Shown in pieces: positions 1 to 12,712 of a stretch of 64,000 nt of DNA. Source of the DNA: Quillaja saponaria (lineage: Eukaryota > Streptophyta > Magnoliopsida > Fabales > Quillajaceae); NCBI GenBank assembly GCA_029379385.1, contig CM055609.1:7006001-7070000 (forward strand), read 5' to 3'. A program made the position numbers and the translations under genes. Within the stretch, counting starts at the first letter, position 1. Every line of letters begins with the position of its first letter. The notes beneath the pieces are model-generated. The model saw only the letters and a list, made by a program, of their open reading frames with translations. It had not been told where the DNA came from and made no database searches.

Positions 1-748
1 TCCATTCTGGGGTCTGGCTGATCCAGAAAAAGGATGTAAAGTCTTGCTTCTTTTGTTGTATGTGAAGTACGTTTTGATTTGGGTACTCTCTCTGGCCTTC
101 GAAGTTATACCTGAGTTTGCTGTACCATGAAATTAAACAAAGTGTTGAACATTGAATTTCAAGTGCTGAGGAACCCCATCTTTCTTATTCCACCTTCCAT
201 GTTATAACTGTATGAATGCCAATGCATGCTGGTGTATGTTTCTATCTTCCATGTTATAATTGCAGGAATGCCAATGCTGGTGTCTGTATGCAGATAACTT
301 GCCCTCCTGAAAACTTCTGAAGCTTTACGACAACAAGAAACAAACAAAAAAAATTAGTAAAAGGAGAATCCTTAGATAAGATAGAACTGTGATGGGGAGA
401 ATTCTGACACAGGATTAGAATTAGTTTTGATAGCTGATAAAAAAAAATGTTATGAATAGAGATCCAAAATATTGATATGAAGGATTCTTTCACTTGTTAC
501 TGATGTTGTTATAAAAAGATACGCCATCAGAAAAGCTACTGCAATTACAATACATAATATGCACTTCCAGGCAGCAACCAGAAGCAAACGATAACAATCT
601 TTTTCTGGAAGTTGAAAACTTTAAGCAAGAATAACCAATGGATGTTGCATGACACTGAGTAATTAATATGCCAATGCATATATCAATTCAACAGTGTGAG
701 AAAGAGTACCAAGATCTTGGGCTTCAAAGTAAGAATATGGATGGCTTT
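1..748. other. Intergenic/3' flank left of the auxin receptor gene
   Basis: No coding region is supported here. The right-hand ~200 bases lie directly downstream of the stop codon of the minus-strand auxin receptor gene and are probably its 3' UTR. The first ~130 bases could be the 3' end of a gene lying to the left, but nothing in them identifies it. Confidence 0.5.
195..286. repeat. Two-copy imperfect tandem duplication, ~52-bp period
   Basis: A segment beginning TTCCATGTTATAA and containing GAATGCCAATG and CTGGTGT occurs at about 195 and again at about 247, with a few substitutions and a 4-base indel. It is non-coding. Confidence 0.75.
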
Positions 749-3700
749 TCAGAGAGTGAGAACAAATGGTGGGGCATCCCTTCTAGGCCCAGCAACGGTA
801 CGATAAACATAAACTTTATCAGCCTGACTGTCATCACTCCCTTCTTCCTTCATAACCTCGACATTCAACCTGGGCATTTCTTTTGCCAATAACCTACAGC
901 CATTCATGGTTAAATTGCAGGCTGACATCCAGAGTGACCTCATTGACTCATATTTCTCTAAACCAGATAGGAGTGCTGCATTTCCAAATAGGCAGTCTCT
1001 TATCTCAAGTTTCCTCAGCTTTGGACAACCTCCAAGCACACACTGCATACCCCAATCACTGCTTCTAGCAAAAGCCACTGAAAGGGTTTCCAAGTTCTTG
1101 GCATAATTCCCTATATACTCAAATGTTAGGTCAGTCAATAAACCTGAAACTGAAAGTCTTTGGAGTTTAGTGCAAGTCTTAACGACTGCTCCAAAAGCCT
1201 CATCCATAGGTTCATTGGTCAGATGATCTGGCTGGCCAGGGTTCATTATGCAGAGTCGGAAGTGGGTGAAGCCAGGGCAGTTCTGCACAACAATAGCTAC
1301 AGCAGCATTAGTCATCTGACGGCAAAAATAGAGCACATATTGGAGTCTTCGGCATCCATAAGACACGGCAACAAAGCCTGACTCAGTCACCCCGTGGATT
1401 ATATCCTCATCAAAGGGATCTGATGGAAAAACACGGAGCTCCTCAAGCAAAGGACAACAGGATCCGACAGCCTCCAGTCCCTTGTCTTCCACTGTGTCCA
1501 AGACCTGTATATATGAGGTAATGAAATTAACATCAACACTGGCACATACATTGTATTGATCACAAATATATACTGTAATGATGCTGTGTAGCCTTAACAA
1601 GTGAACATTCCAATATTATTGAAAGAAGATAAAGAACTTCCTTACCCAGAGGCGCCGAAGACATGGGCAATGAGCAAGAAGCTTAGCAAGTTCGTCACCT
1701 TCAAGGGTAGCATCACTCAAATTCAAGAAAGTCAAATTTGTGCAAGCAGGGTACAGAACTGGGAGATATTGCGGTGGAGCTACCCATAAACCAGAAAGGG
1801 TATGAAGACTTTTGCAGTTGCTGAATGCTCTTTCAAGCTCTGAGTACTGGTCGGTTGTGAGCTCCTGAGAGAATGAACCGCTGCCAAGCTCAGTTAATTG
1901 TGGAACACGAATAAGCAACCTCTGTAATTGTTCCAAGGTTATATTCTTATTAACTTTCAAACCCTTTAATGATTTGCACCGGCTAACAAGTCTCTCAAGA
2001 GCATCAAAATTTACATCACTGTGCAGGCTGGCAAAGTTTAGTACTTCCAGTGACGTGAAGTTCTCAGGGAAGCAACTCAACCATCCACCACTTTTATCTT
2101 CAATCCCATTCTCTTGTATGTCGAGCTGAGTTAATTTCCTGCAATGATGCCAAATGCAGAAAATGAAACATCTAACAAAATAAACCTATAGCCCAAAAGT
2201 AATGCAAAACCACCAACTTTCTGGGCATTTAATTATAAACTGCAATTAAAGTACTCTGCATTTTCTTCCACGGCTTCTTTTGGAGGTTTTCTTTATCCAA
2301 AAATCAACAATACTTGAAAGCTTTTCTATTAGTTGATTGGTTTTGGAAGTTGGAACTAGAAGGAGTACTACAACATCTGCACTTACAATTTGAAGTGCAA
2401 CATAGAGAAAAGAAGTGGCTCGCAAAAGAAGCAACTCTGTGGCGTGATTCTGATTTTTTTTTTTTTTTTTTTTTCACTGACAGAGATAGTGTACACTGAT
2501 CTTAATAATGGCAAACACTTATTAGCCACATCATAGTAATCCCACAAGATACTCAGCAAAGGATCTTAAATTTGAAAAGAATGAACTGATGATTATTGAT
2601 TGAGAAACAAAACTGGAATACCAGTCGCTATTAATGACTAATTTATGAACATAAAAGTCAATTGTGACATATAGACAGTCGCTCTTAGAAGTACAACTAC
2701 CTAATAAGCTAGTTGGCGTATAAGTGTTAAACCATGAAGTAACAAAGCTTATTAAACTCAACAAATGACAAGAACACAAATCCAGTGCACTACTGTAGTG
2801 ATAACCAATAGATTAGATAGAAGGTATTTTCTTTTAGATAAATTGGTACAATTGAAGTGTAATCAAAATTTTGCTTCATCTAAAAGAACACAATTTTTCC
2901 TAACACCATAAACTGATTAGGATTTTTGGCCTCTTCTTTTTAACTGGGGTTTTAAGAATGTTAGTGAAAGGAACAACTGAACAAACTGACTTCCGGAAAA
3001 AGCATAAGCACTAGTATACTCATCATAAACAGAAAGGGGGAGTAGATAAGAAATAGAAAAAGTTATAAGGATACCAGAAACTTGTTTTCCTTCACAACAA
3101 AAAGTGGAAAAAAAAAAAATTGTACCGACTGACAGCCACCCAATTTACCTCACTACATTATTTAAAAAAAAGAAAAAAAAAAATTAAAGCACTAGGGTTT
3201 TGTAATGAATGAACTAATAAAGCATTTTTAGTTCATTTTTATTGTGATTACCAAGCTGAGCAGGAGTCAGGATTGAGCTACAGATTTATAGAACCTTAAA
3301 CTCTATAAGAAATAATAGTGTTTTGTACACAATTCAAGATAGGTAAATTATCTCAAATTCAACAAGACGCATCAATAAAAATCTTTAGTATCTAATTTTT
3401 GTATAACCAAGAGTAACGAATATTATTAAAAGTTTGTAAATTTTGTGTACAAGTAGACTTTATCTTGAACAAATACATCATATATCAAACTACCACAGAG
3501 AATACATGAACCCAGGGTGTGACAGCTAGAGGAACAGAGTGTGACAGCTAGAGGAACACATATGTTCCTTTGACAAAAAGACCCTCCCTTCTGCATGTTT
3601 TTCACCCGATTTTCAATCACAACATTCATAAGTGGGTGGTAATGTTTCTTGCTTCAATCTTTTCACTAAAAGATAGAACTTAGGATATCAGTGGGAGACA

Positions 3701-4680
3701 TCAAGAACATGTCATGAACTGAATAGGTGCTTGATCACAAGTGAAGCGTCATATCAAAAAATAAACAGAAACAAGAGGACAAAATATAACCAAAAGTAAA
3801 AGCATTGCCATTGCTACTGGTTTTAATTTGCAGGACAGCAGGACCCAGAGGAAAACAAGAAAAGTTATTTTTTTACCTATAGAATAACTTTGGTGGACAA
3901 TGTTAGACACCTTAAAAAACTTGTGGTTATGGAATACGCTATCCAACTGGTGTTCCCTTTACGACTATGGCTATCTGTCTTTGTATGGAACTTTTTTATA
4001 TTAAACAAATAAATAAAAGTTTCATGTAAATGAAGTCATGTGCTCTAGAATAATTGAAAATAACTCATTAACAGAAAATGAAAATAAATTAATGAAGAGC
4101 AAGCCAAAAAAGCAATAGCCAAATAAAACTTTAATGGTTTGAAATCCAAAAACAGAACTTGAAAAATAGAAACTTACCTGCAGTTAGAGGCAATAGCAGC
4201 AAGCCCGTCAGTGCTGAACCCATCACAACTCAGAAGCGAGAGAGCTTTGAAATTTGGAAACGATAGAGCCAGAAACTCCAAACTCTCATCCGTAACAGCC
4301 ATTCTCTTGAGCCTCAGCTCCTCAAGAAATGGGAATTTATCAGCAAAAACAACTAGCCAAGATTGAATATCAGCCCCCCAATTCGGAGGGACCAAATTAA
4401 AATCTGAAAACCGAGGTTTCCCTTTCAGTGTAACACTACGTATGTTCGGAAACCGCCGGGTCACGATCTCCGGCGACACAGAATAGCAGTTTCCAATGAA
4501 CACACTAGTTCGCGACCACCGCTCGGCGTGGTACCATTCTTTACAAACTAATGAGACAGAACTTCGGTCTTTGTTGGACTTTAACAGACTAAGAACTCGC
4601 TCCAAGACCTCATCTGGGAAAGTTGTTGTCCGATTCGACTCGTTCGAGTCTGGCAATCCCTTGTTTCTCTTGCACTCCAT
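749..4680 (-). CDS. AFB6: Auxin receptor F-box/LRR protein, TIR1/AFB family (AFB6-like)
   Basis: Three exons on the minus strand: 4178-4680, 1646-2138 and 749-1504. The phases join cleanly to give 583 residues, the usual TIR1/AFB length and exon number. In the family this is the substrate-recognition subunit of a nuclear SCF ubiquitin ligase that binds auxin and Aux/IAA repressors. Visible features are an F-box at residues ~20-62 ([22 protein letters not shown]), the inositol-phosphate/auxin region [13 protein letters not shown] (~86-98), then leucine-rich repeats with conserved FRLCIM (~414-419) and LSVSGLLTD, and the C-terminus [17 protein letters not shown]. The N-terminal and C-terminal wording fits the AFB6 clade better than TIR1, AFB2/3 or AFB4/5, but the assignment is from memory without a tree. 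Intron 1 is long (2139-4177) and intron 2 short (1505-1645). Oddities: Arg90 where TIR1 has His78, FARSSD (residue 479) where relatives have FAG, and RDCLFG (504) where relatives have RDxPFG. Confidence 0.93.
3517..3560. repeat. 22-bp tandem duplication in intron 1 of the auxin receptor gene
   Basis: GTGTGACAGCTAGAGGAACA occurs at 3517-3536 and again at 3539-3558, identical over 20 bases. It lies inside the 2-kb first intron. Confidence 0.85.
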
Positions 4681-5184
4681 ATTTGACCCAGAAAGCTCAA
4701 AAATAAAACTTCAAATCTCCATTACACATTCACAATGAAAAATGGAAAATACCCAGTATTTAAATTAAAAAGAAAAAAAATCTCATTTTTTTGTGTTCCC
4801 AGCTGAGAAAAACAAATCCTAAACAAAAGCAATCAGAAATCACCCATAACCATATTCAAAGAAGCAAAAGGGTTAGCAAAAATAAACTACCCAGAAATTA
4901 CAACACTAAGAAACAAATCAATGTCCTAAAGTACTTGTAGTTCCTAATAAAACTGTACGACCCTCAATTCTTTGATTGTTCTGGAGCTTCCAAAAATAAT
5001 AACTCAGAAAATAAATCAAAGAACCCACAAACCCGAATCTGAGATCAATCCACTAAAGGAAAACTCCCATATATCTGATCCATATAAGATAGAGAGAGAG
5101 AGAAAGATTTGTGTCATTAAAAGCTGGGATCTGCTATGAAGGAATCTTCAATCAAGAAAAAGAAAACGAAGCTCTCACTGACTC

Positions 5185-5187
<3 letters not shown>

Positions 5188-5215
<28 letters not shown>
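5188..5215. repeat. (CT)14 microsatellite near the 5' end of the auxin receptor gene
   Basis: An uninterrupted CT repeat (GA on the transcribed strand) about 510 bp upstream of the start codon. GA/CT tracts are common in plant 5' UTRs and core promoters. A shorter AG run sits at ~5092-5104. Confidence 0.85.
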
Positions 5216-5218
<3 letters not shown>

Positions 5219-6192
5219 CATCTGTTACCTGATGATGAAGCTCAAGTCCTAAAGAAGAAGACAACCACGACCCTTAGCGTATTATAGCTAAAGTAGAATA
5301 AATAAATAAATAAAAGCATTAATTATCAAATTAGTATATATTATCTCTCTGTCCATGTCCAGTACTCCATCTTAGCTGAAGCTGACACAGACATGGCAGG
5401 CGATTAGCAAGATCGTAGACCCACCACCATACCTAACTTAAGCTTGGGTGCATTACGCTGAAACCCTCTTAGCTTTCGCCACGTGTTTAATTGAAAGTGG
5501 ACCACCCGGGGTGGGCAATGCGCCATAGGCATATGTTAGAACTTGTCCAGTAAAGGTTAAGGAAAGAAGAAATTAACGGTGTAGATGTGACATTTATTAC
5601 CCATTTTACCACTGGTCCCCACCATTCTTTTTTTTTTTGGAAAAAATTTTTGTGAATGAAAATTTCCCATTTATACATAATAATTATGGTTTTAATTATA
5701 GAATTAATATTTTATAATTGATCCAAATATAATGATACGGATCATAATAACTATGTCAATTCAAATATTGATTTTATTTTATTTTATATTATATACATAA
5801 AAGTACAATTATCAAATTTAGATTCAAAATATATACAAATAATTTGTTTTATATATCACATAAAATTGTATAATATATAACTATATAATTTTATAATTAC
5901 TATATATTTATTTTTAATTATATAAATTTATTAGAGAATACCAACAATATAAATTTATAAATTTATTTTATTATATTATTTCAAATATTATACAAAACTT
6001 AACTAGATAATTTTATATTCTTTTTTAATTTTCTAATTGTTATGCTGTATAAGTTCAAAATATTATTTAATAATTACTAAAAATTTAATTTAAACAGTTA
6101 GTAACAGACGATTATAATTATTAGTTTAGAAAGAAAATCAGGTGGGGAAGCGAGCAAATAATTAACAGTTGTTAATCTGACACAAAACCACA

Positions 6193-6206
6193 AAGTCACG
6201 TGACTT
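6193..6206. promoter_or_regulatory. 14-bp perfect palindrome with G-box core
   Basis: AAGTCACGTGACTT is a perfect inverted repeat around CACGTG, the bZIP/bHLH G-box core. It is in intergenic DNA ~1.5 kb upstream of the auxin receptor start and ~1.8 kb downstream of the NADH dehydrogenase stop. The regulatory role is inferred from the motif only. Confidence 0.4.
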
Positions 6207-7994
6207 GCAAGAGTCCAGCTTTCGTGATTGCACGCCACGAGAAAGAAAAAAAAAATACATAAAATAAATAGAAGCATCTTCTAACAAATAACAAGCAAGC
6301 TATTTTCTCAAATCTCTATGATTAAGGATTTTATTTTATTTTATTTTTATTATTGTAGAATTATCAACATCGTACAATGAGATGCTTTAGTAATAAAGTA
6401 ATTAATGATAATTAAATACTACTAATTCATGTATTAACACTGTTTCATTCATGTTATTAAACAGCTGGTAATTAAGTCAATCTCCTTCTCATTTTTAGCT
6501 GGAGACACGTTGTCACCATTTTCCTTCATTTCCATTTATTTTTTCAATCATACAGATATATGTATAAAATATATAAAACTTTAATTTAATTAATTAAGAT
6601 GAATGTATTAGATTGTACGAAAACTTTATATCTTATTAAAGAGATCTGATTAATTAAAAATTGTTTTTTTAGCCAGTGAAAGCAAAGCAACGCATCCCTT
6701 ATATCAGTAGCTTTGATTAATTAAAATTGTTCTTATTTGTATTATCATGTGTAACTCTAGTAGTAATAATTTGTGTCATTATCACTCTCACAACACTCTC
6801 TTATTTTTAAGGTTTATAATGGATTAGGATTTAGACATTTTGCTTATTGCATGTAAAATTACAGCGATGCCTATCTTAAAAATAAAATAAAATAATAATT
6901 ATTTGGCTATTGTACCAAAATCTTCATTAAATCTAGAACCCATTTCAATAGTAGTCTTGTGCTTATCTTCTTCATTGGAATAGACCCCCACCATTTTTGT
7001 TCCCCAAAGCTTAAGAACACCATGTGTTCTGCCCAACCATCAATTTCCACAACTATATACAACATTTGCAATTTTGTGGTGTGGGGTATTTACACGTGGC
7101 CGTTTGGCTGAGATATAATTCGTCATCCATTTAAGAATTTTTATTTGTTCACGAATAGATGAAATAAATACTCTTTTAAAAAATATAATAAACAACTAAA
7201 ATAATAATTCATTAGTTGTATAACCACAATGTGCGGTTGGCATGTGTTACCATATCAAGTCAAATGCTAGAATAGCATGTATCCATTAAGCTAAGCAATA
7301 TAATGATAATTTCCAATTAGACCTATTTCATTGTTTAGTAGTGAATTTCATTGCGCATGGGACCTAAAGTATGTGTTATTGTGTGCTTCTTGGTGGTAGG
7401 CTTCTTGCTTTTCAATGACAAGTACAGAAGCAACTGACTGAAGGTTAATACCATTCCTGTCCCAAGTTCATGAGCCCTAAAAGCAGAACTAAACTAAGTG
7501 CAGGCATTGCTCTTTTTTCCTCTCATGGTCCATTGAATGGTACAAGGCATTTCAAGTCCTTGTACATTGTCCATGCCAACTTATTTGATCATATATTACT
7601 CCATGTTTTCAAGATAAAAGTAGAAGTTACTAGTAACACTTTTCCAACACAGTCACCAACCTGAAAAATGTGGAATCTACCAATTCATGTATCTGAATTC
7701 TCCAAAATCAGAAGAGCAACTCCCAACATATTTATAACAAAATTTAGCAAGAAAACTGTGGACCCCCATTGCCTCATTCCAATTCAAGTATGCAAGAAGT
7801 TGAAAGCAGCAAGTATAGGAAATTAGGAACTAATCCAAGTGGTGAAAGACAGCCTACCAAGAGTCTGTCTGAGTAATTATTCAAAGAATCAGATTGAAAA
7901 CAAAATTTCTTGTTGACTATATGGAAATTCGTGGTTAACAACATAACCTCTGTAATACCACCAATGGAATAACTCTGGGACATGTTAAACTCCC

Positions 7995-10900
7995 TCAGAT
8001 GCGACTTGAATCCCTCCCGAAAATGAAACGTCTTCCCCAGTCTGTTACTACCAATGCCCTTGTGCGCCAGCTGACTTGCTTGCTGAACGTTCCAAAGGAT
8101 AACAGTGAATTGTTCATTCAGATAATTGAAAGAAAACTAACAACATGAACATGCCACTAAAGATTGAAGGAGTTTTTAACAACAAATACTGGAAAAGAAA
8201 ATATTACCTAGCATAAATAGAATACCATAGCCATTGAGAACTGTGGCCAATTGATACCCAATCCCCAGGAAGCTGTGCAGCCGTCTGCTCTCCTCCCAAG
8301 GGAGCAAATTGTCCTAAATGCTTGTACCTAAATAGTTCAAGAACAAAATATTGATGTTTTGAAGACAACTGTCAATTACTAAATCAACACAAATAGAAAT
8401 CCACAAATACAGCTTATGATGGAATCTTGAATTATACCTGAAGGGACGAAATCTATGGCGACCTTCACCCCTGAACCTGAGAGGACCCTCTGGATTTTTC
8501 TCACACTCTTCCATACGGTTAAAGCACTTGGCAAGGTAGGCGCCTTGCTGAGCTGCAACCTGATACGTCATTGCAGAAGCCCAAAACACATGAAGAAGGA
8601 TATATTGGTCAAATAAACATGGCTCATTGCAAGCAAATAATTATAACATGGTACCTGAGCCGTGGCTGGAAGATTTTTCATCTGAGAATCCACTTGAGAA
8701 AGGGCTGACTTAACTTCTTCAATGTTCAGTTCAATAGATTCTTTTGCAACATCCCCTTTGGATGCCTGCAACAAATCAACAATGCTGCGCATCTGCTTAT
8801 TCTTCAAATATATCTCCACTTGAGGATATCTTTCACAGATGTCATCAATAACTTCTTGAATTTCTTTAACTGTTAATGTTCCTGACTTGTCCTTGTCTGC
8901 CTTGCTAAATATGGCCGCAATATCTTCCTAAAAAGTAGATTCGTAACCGGTAATGAAAATAATACAAATAGCATAATTGAAAACTCAAAACACAATTGTC
9001 CAGTAGACATCTAGGATAACCAAAAAATTGCTCCTAAATACAAAAACCTAACCAGCTTAAAGAGGCAGGAATATAACAACACAGTTTAAAAACAATGTGA
9101 ATTACCATATATGCATACTGATCACAGATGTGGTGTATTAGAACTGACTACTGCCATCAACATCAAATATGTTTTGGGGCAAAAAGCTAGATTCCCATAA
9201 AAAAAAATATGAGCTATTTGTTTGACAGGTTGGATTTCAATTAAGTATTTACAATGTCATTGAAGTACTGACTTCAAAGTTGTTACTATATGCGAATCAT
9301 GCACTTAGCAATGGCTTCAATACTATGCTTTCTATATCAGAAAAGAATAAAGCCAGGTTGGATGTCTCGTAATATAAACAAGAATGCGTTGGCAAAATAA
9401 GCAGTAAACAGTAAAAATGAAGTGTATATACATTCATGACAGCTTTTCAGTTTCAAGCCAATAAAAGAAGAAAGTAAATAACTCGGCCATACATACACTG
9501 GAAAAGTATAGCCTTACCCCTGGTCCCCCAGATATAAAAACAGAAAATAATTGTTACGCCAAATTAAGAGAGTTAGGTACCATGACTTTGCGCTGGTTTA
9601 TTGTGGCACAATCACCAAGTGCATATATGCTGTCACATCCTTCAACTCTAAGCCACTCATCAGTAGCTAAGGCACGCCTATTAGCCTGTTCCCAAACATG
9701 ATCAACAAAATAAATGGATTAACGCAAGATTAACTAGTGTTGAATGTAATACAAGCATCATAGAATAAATTAAGAAGAGTTTTGCATGGATAAGAACAAG
9801 CATAATAACGGATGTTTAACGAAACACACCTGCCCAACTTGCATCATAAAATCTTTGACTAATGGACGAGTCCCAATACCAGTTGACCAGACAGCCATTC
9901 CATATGGTGTAGTGGAAATTCCCCCTCCATTTTTCAAATCTTTTGTAGAAATCTCTTTATCAGTTACTTTAACAACCATAGATCCTGTTTTCACATCAAT
10001 ACCATCCCTGTGAAACTTCTCTTCAGCAAAAGCAGTAATCCTTTTGTCAAACCTGCAAAAGCAAGAGAAAATATCAACAGCTAATCATTAATGAAGATAT
10101 AAAGCAACAAACTCACAGGTTGTGAATCGTGTATTTACATTATTTAAGTCAGATGGCATCTACATCTTCTTTACTATTTTGGGTCACAAAAGATGTTAAT
10201 GAAAATATTATAGGGTTCATCTTGGAAGCTGTTGCCTGAAGTGAACCCTAAGCCCCCCAGTTAGGAAATTAAGAACCACATTTCATTAAGCAATGTTATT
10301 GTTGTTCAAATTGAGTTAGATATTTGAATGATTACAGTATGAATAAAATATTTACATTTATATGCCAATCTTAAGCCTTTAAATGTTAACTATAGGTCCA
10401 CTGATACTCAGTACATGCTCTTAGTACTTTACAGGTAGAGCTGTGCACATGTATATACCTTTCAATTGAGGAAAAGAGGACAAAATTTTACCCAGTAAAT
10501 GCAGTATACCAAAATGAAGATATTGCACCAGAGCTTAACCAGCCAATGGATCATTTAAGCAACAAATTACCTTTAATGAAAAAATACATAAGATTAGATT
10601 TTGAGATACTTACATATTCAAAATGTGATCTCCTGCCTCAAGAAGTGTAATTTTAACTAAATCTTTGATCCCAGGATATAACTTGACCAAATCCTCATTA
10701 ACAAAATCATGTAGCTCAGCAGCAAACTCTACACCAGTGGGGCCACCACCAACAATAGCAAAATGAAGAATTCTCTTCCTCTCTTCATCACTGACAGTTG
10801 GAATACTAGCTCTTTCAAAGCAGTCAATAACAGTTCTTCTAATCTTCTGAGCATCTTCTACTTCCTGCAATTACAATACCCTGTCGTGAGTGAAAGCCAA

Positions 10901-12383
10901 ACAAAACATTCATAACTATGGCTAAATCAGAATCCCCTAAACAATGTATATTTTCCAATGGAAGGTAGAGCAAGTTACCTTCAAGAAATGGCAATTCTCC
11001 ACCACGCCAGGAGTGTTGAATGTGTTCACAGTAGCTCCCACACTTATTATAAGATAGTCATAGTCCACAGCAAATTCTTCCGTCCCATTCAAGTTGTTGT
11101 TTGTAATAGATCTACAGTAAATTTTCTTATTTGCTGCATCAATCTTGATACATTCTGCCTCACTGAATTCAATGTCTACTTTTTTCTGCTCAATATGAAA
11201 AAACAAACGTCCCCAGTTATTACATCTTCCTCTTGTATGGCATAAATTAATAATATGCATAACAAAAAATAATAATAATAACTTTCAAATATTAAATATG
11301 ACTAACAGTCTTCACTTTTATAACCAAAATCTCCATTCGTTACTTTATTTCATGATCAGACTATCATATCCTGTGCACTGATGAGATATCTTCTTTGCAA
11401 TCTTATAATATACAAAATAAGCAAAAACAGAAGCAAATTCCATCAACAAAAACTGATCATGATACATCCAAATGTGGGATTAAATGAAAACCGCATACGA
11501 GATCAGAAATTTAAAAGATAACACTCCTAATTACTGAATACTAAATAGAGCAGGATTTATTTACTAAACAATTTCACAATGTCCTAGTACAGTTATTCAA
11601 TTCACTTGTATTACCTTCCTAACCATTCTGCGAATTGGTTCAACAATACTGCGAGCTTCAACTGTTCCACATGTAATACTAGGAAGCAAAGGAGTGAATG
11701 CAAAATAATTACGAGGTGATACCACCTGAACCTCGTATGTTGGATTGTTTAGATTCTTCAAGAAACTAGTCCCAGCCCAACCAGTTCCAAGCACCACCAC
11801 CTTCTTTTTCTTAGCTTCAGCCTCAGATGGAACAACAGTATATGAACTCGTGCTTGGATTTGCCTCAGCATAAGCCACAAGCCCCCCACCACTTCAACAC
11901 CAGAAATAAAAAACAAGACACAAGCAATTACGGTCCATAATTCTTTACAGTTTACAAAAATGAAAGCTTTTTGGCATTTTCCAGCTTCAATTCTAGATCT
12001 AATGCTATAAATCATTTCAATATATAAACAGAGCATCCTTCGATACATAGCCATGGAAGCAGAGAAAACTTGCACAACCTAAAAACAGTTCTACAACTGA
12101 TTTATCTCAAAATTTCACAAAATCATCCATCTTCCCCATAAGTATATAGCTATTTTTAAATAGAATTCAACAGAAGCAAGAATTTTGAAGCTTTAAACAA
12201 TGAACATGTATGAGCTCAACAAAAAAAAAAAGCCAAATAAAATAATAGAAAATTGAGTGGAATCAAGCATAAAGACAGAAGAGAAATTACATACCTGACG
12301 GTGAAGAGCACTAGAAACTTGGAAAGCGACGGATAATCATCGAAAGCTCTGGAAGCTCTCTCATAGAAAGTAAAAGTTCGCAT
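7995..12383 (-). CDS. NDB2: External alternative (type II) NAD(P)H dehydrogenase, NDB2-like, mitochondrial, calcium-binding
   Basis: Ten exons on the minus strand: 12295-12383, 11615-11891, 10979-11185, 10614-10864, 9830-10052, 9581-9685, 8655-8927, 8438-8559, 8208-8327 and 7995-8082. All phases agree and give 584 residues, the length known for plant NDB2. The family oxidises cytosolic NADH at the outer face of the inner mitochondrial membrane and passes electrons to ubiquinone without pumping protons. Seen in the sequence: N-terminal hydrophobic segment; FAD-binding GTGWAG in VVVLGTGWAGTSF; SPRNYFAFTPLLPS; second nucleotide fold IVGGGPTGVEFAAEL; acidic residue in ITLLEAGDHIL, which in the family favours NADH over NADPH; and an EF-hand loop DKDKSGTLTVKE with complete calcium ligands, then PGDWVSIGHSSQWLWYSIYA. 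The C-terminus is SSRI, a possible peroxisomal PTS1 signal as reported for NDB1. The rest resembles NDB2/NDB3 rather than NDB1. A CACGTG box lies ~325 bp upstream. Confidence 0.95.
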
Positions 12384-12706
12384 TTTTTTTCTTGTTTCCT
12401 TTTCTGTGCTTTTCGGCTTCAAGACTTAAGCAGTAAGATCGATCACCAAGAATCCAGGAAAGCAGCGAGAAAGTAAAAAAAATGGAAGAGAAAATGGTTT
12501 TCCGCTGTAATAGTGGTTGGGCTAGAAAGAGAAAGAGAAATATTTATGAGTGGGGGTCAAAATGGGTAGAATCCGGAGAGGTGGGAGAGAGAGAGGAAAG
12601 TGGTTCGAATTGTGTGTGTAATGAGGTAGAAGTCCCGACGCTTCTAACTAACCCAATTTGCTTTTTCTTTTTCTTGAGTCTTGATTTGGAGCGCAAGGCA
12701 ATGCGG

Positions 12707-12712
12707 CACGTG
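12707..12712. promoter_or_regulatory. G-box CACGTG upstream of the NDB2-like gene
   Basis: Context GCGGCACGTGTTAG, about 325 bp upstream of the start codon. It fits an ABRE/G-box type bZIP site. Function is inferred from motif and position. Confidence 0.45.

Larger units (their letters stand above)
4681..7994. other. Promoter/5' UTR of the auxin receptor gene and AT-rich intergenic DNA
   Basis: The ~600 bases after 4681 are the likely 5' UTR and proximal promoter of the minus-strand receptor gene, including a CT tract and a CACGTG core at 5480-5485. From ~5640 to ~7400 the sequence is extremely AT-rich without coding potential. The last ~500 bases are the probable 3' UTR/downstream flank of the minus-strand NADH dehydrogenase gene. 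Confidence 0.6.

Noticed and set aside
749..1600. Reading the last auxin-receptor exon as an independent 283-residue protein
   Set aside because: Residues before 1504 are intron translation. A good acceptor at 1505-1506 and phase agreement with the previous exon show the exon begins at 1504.
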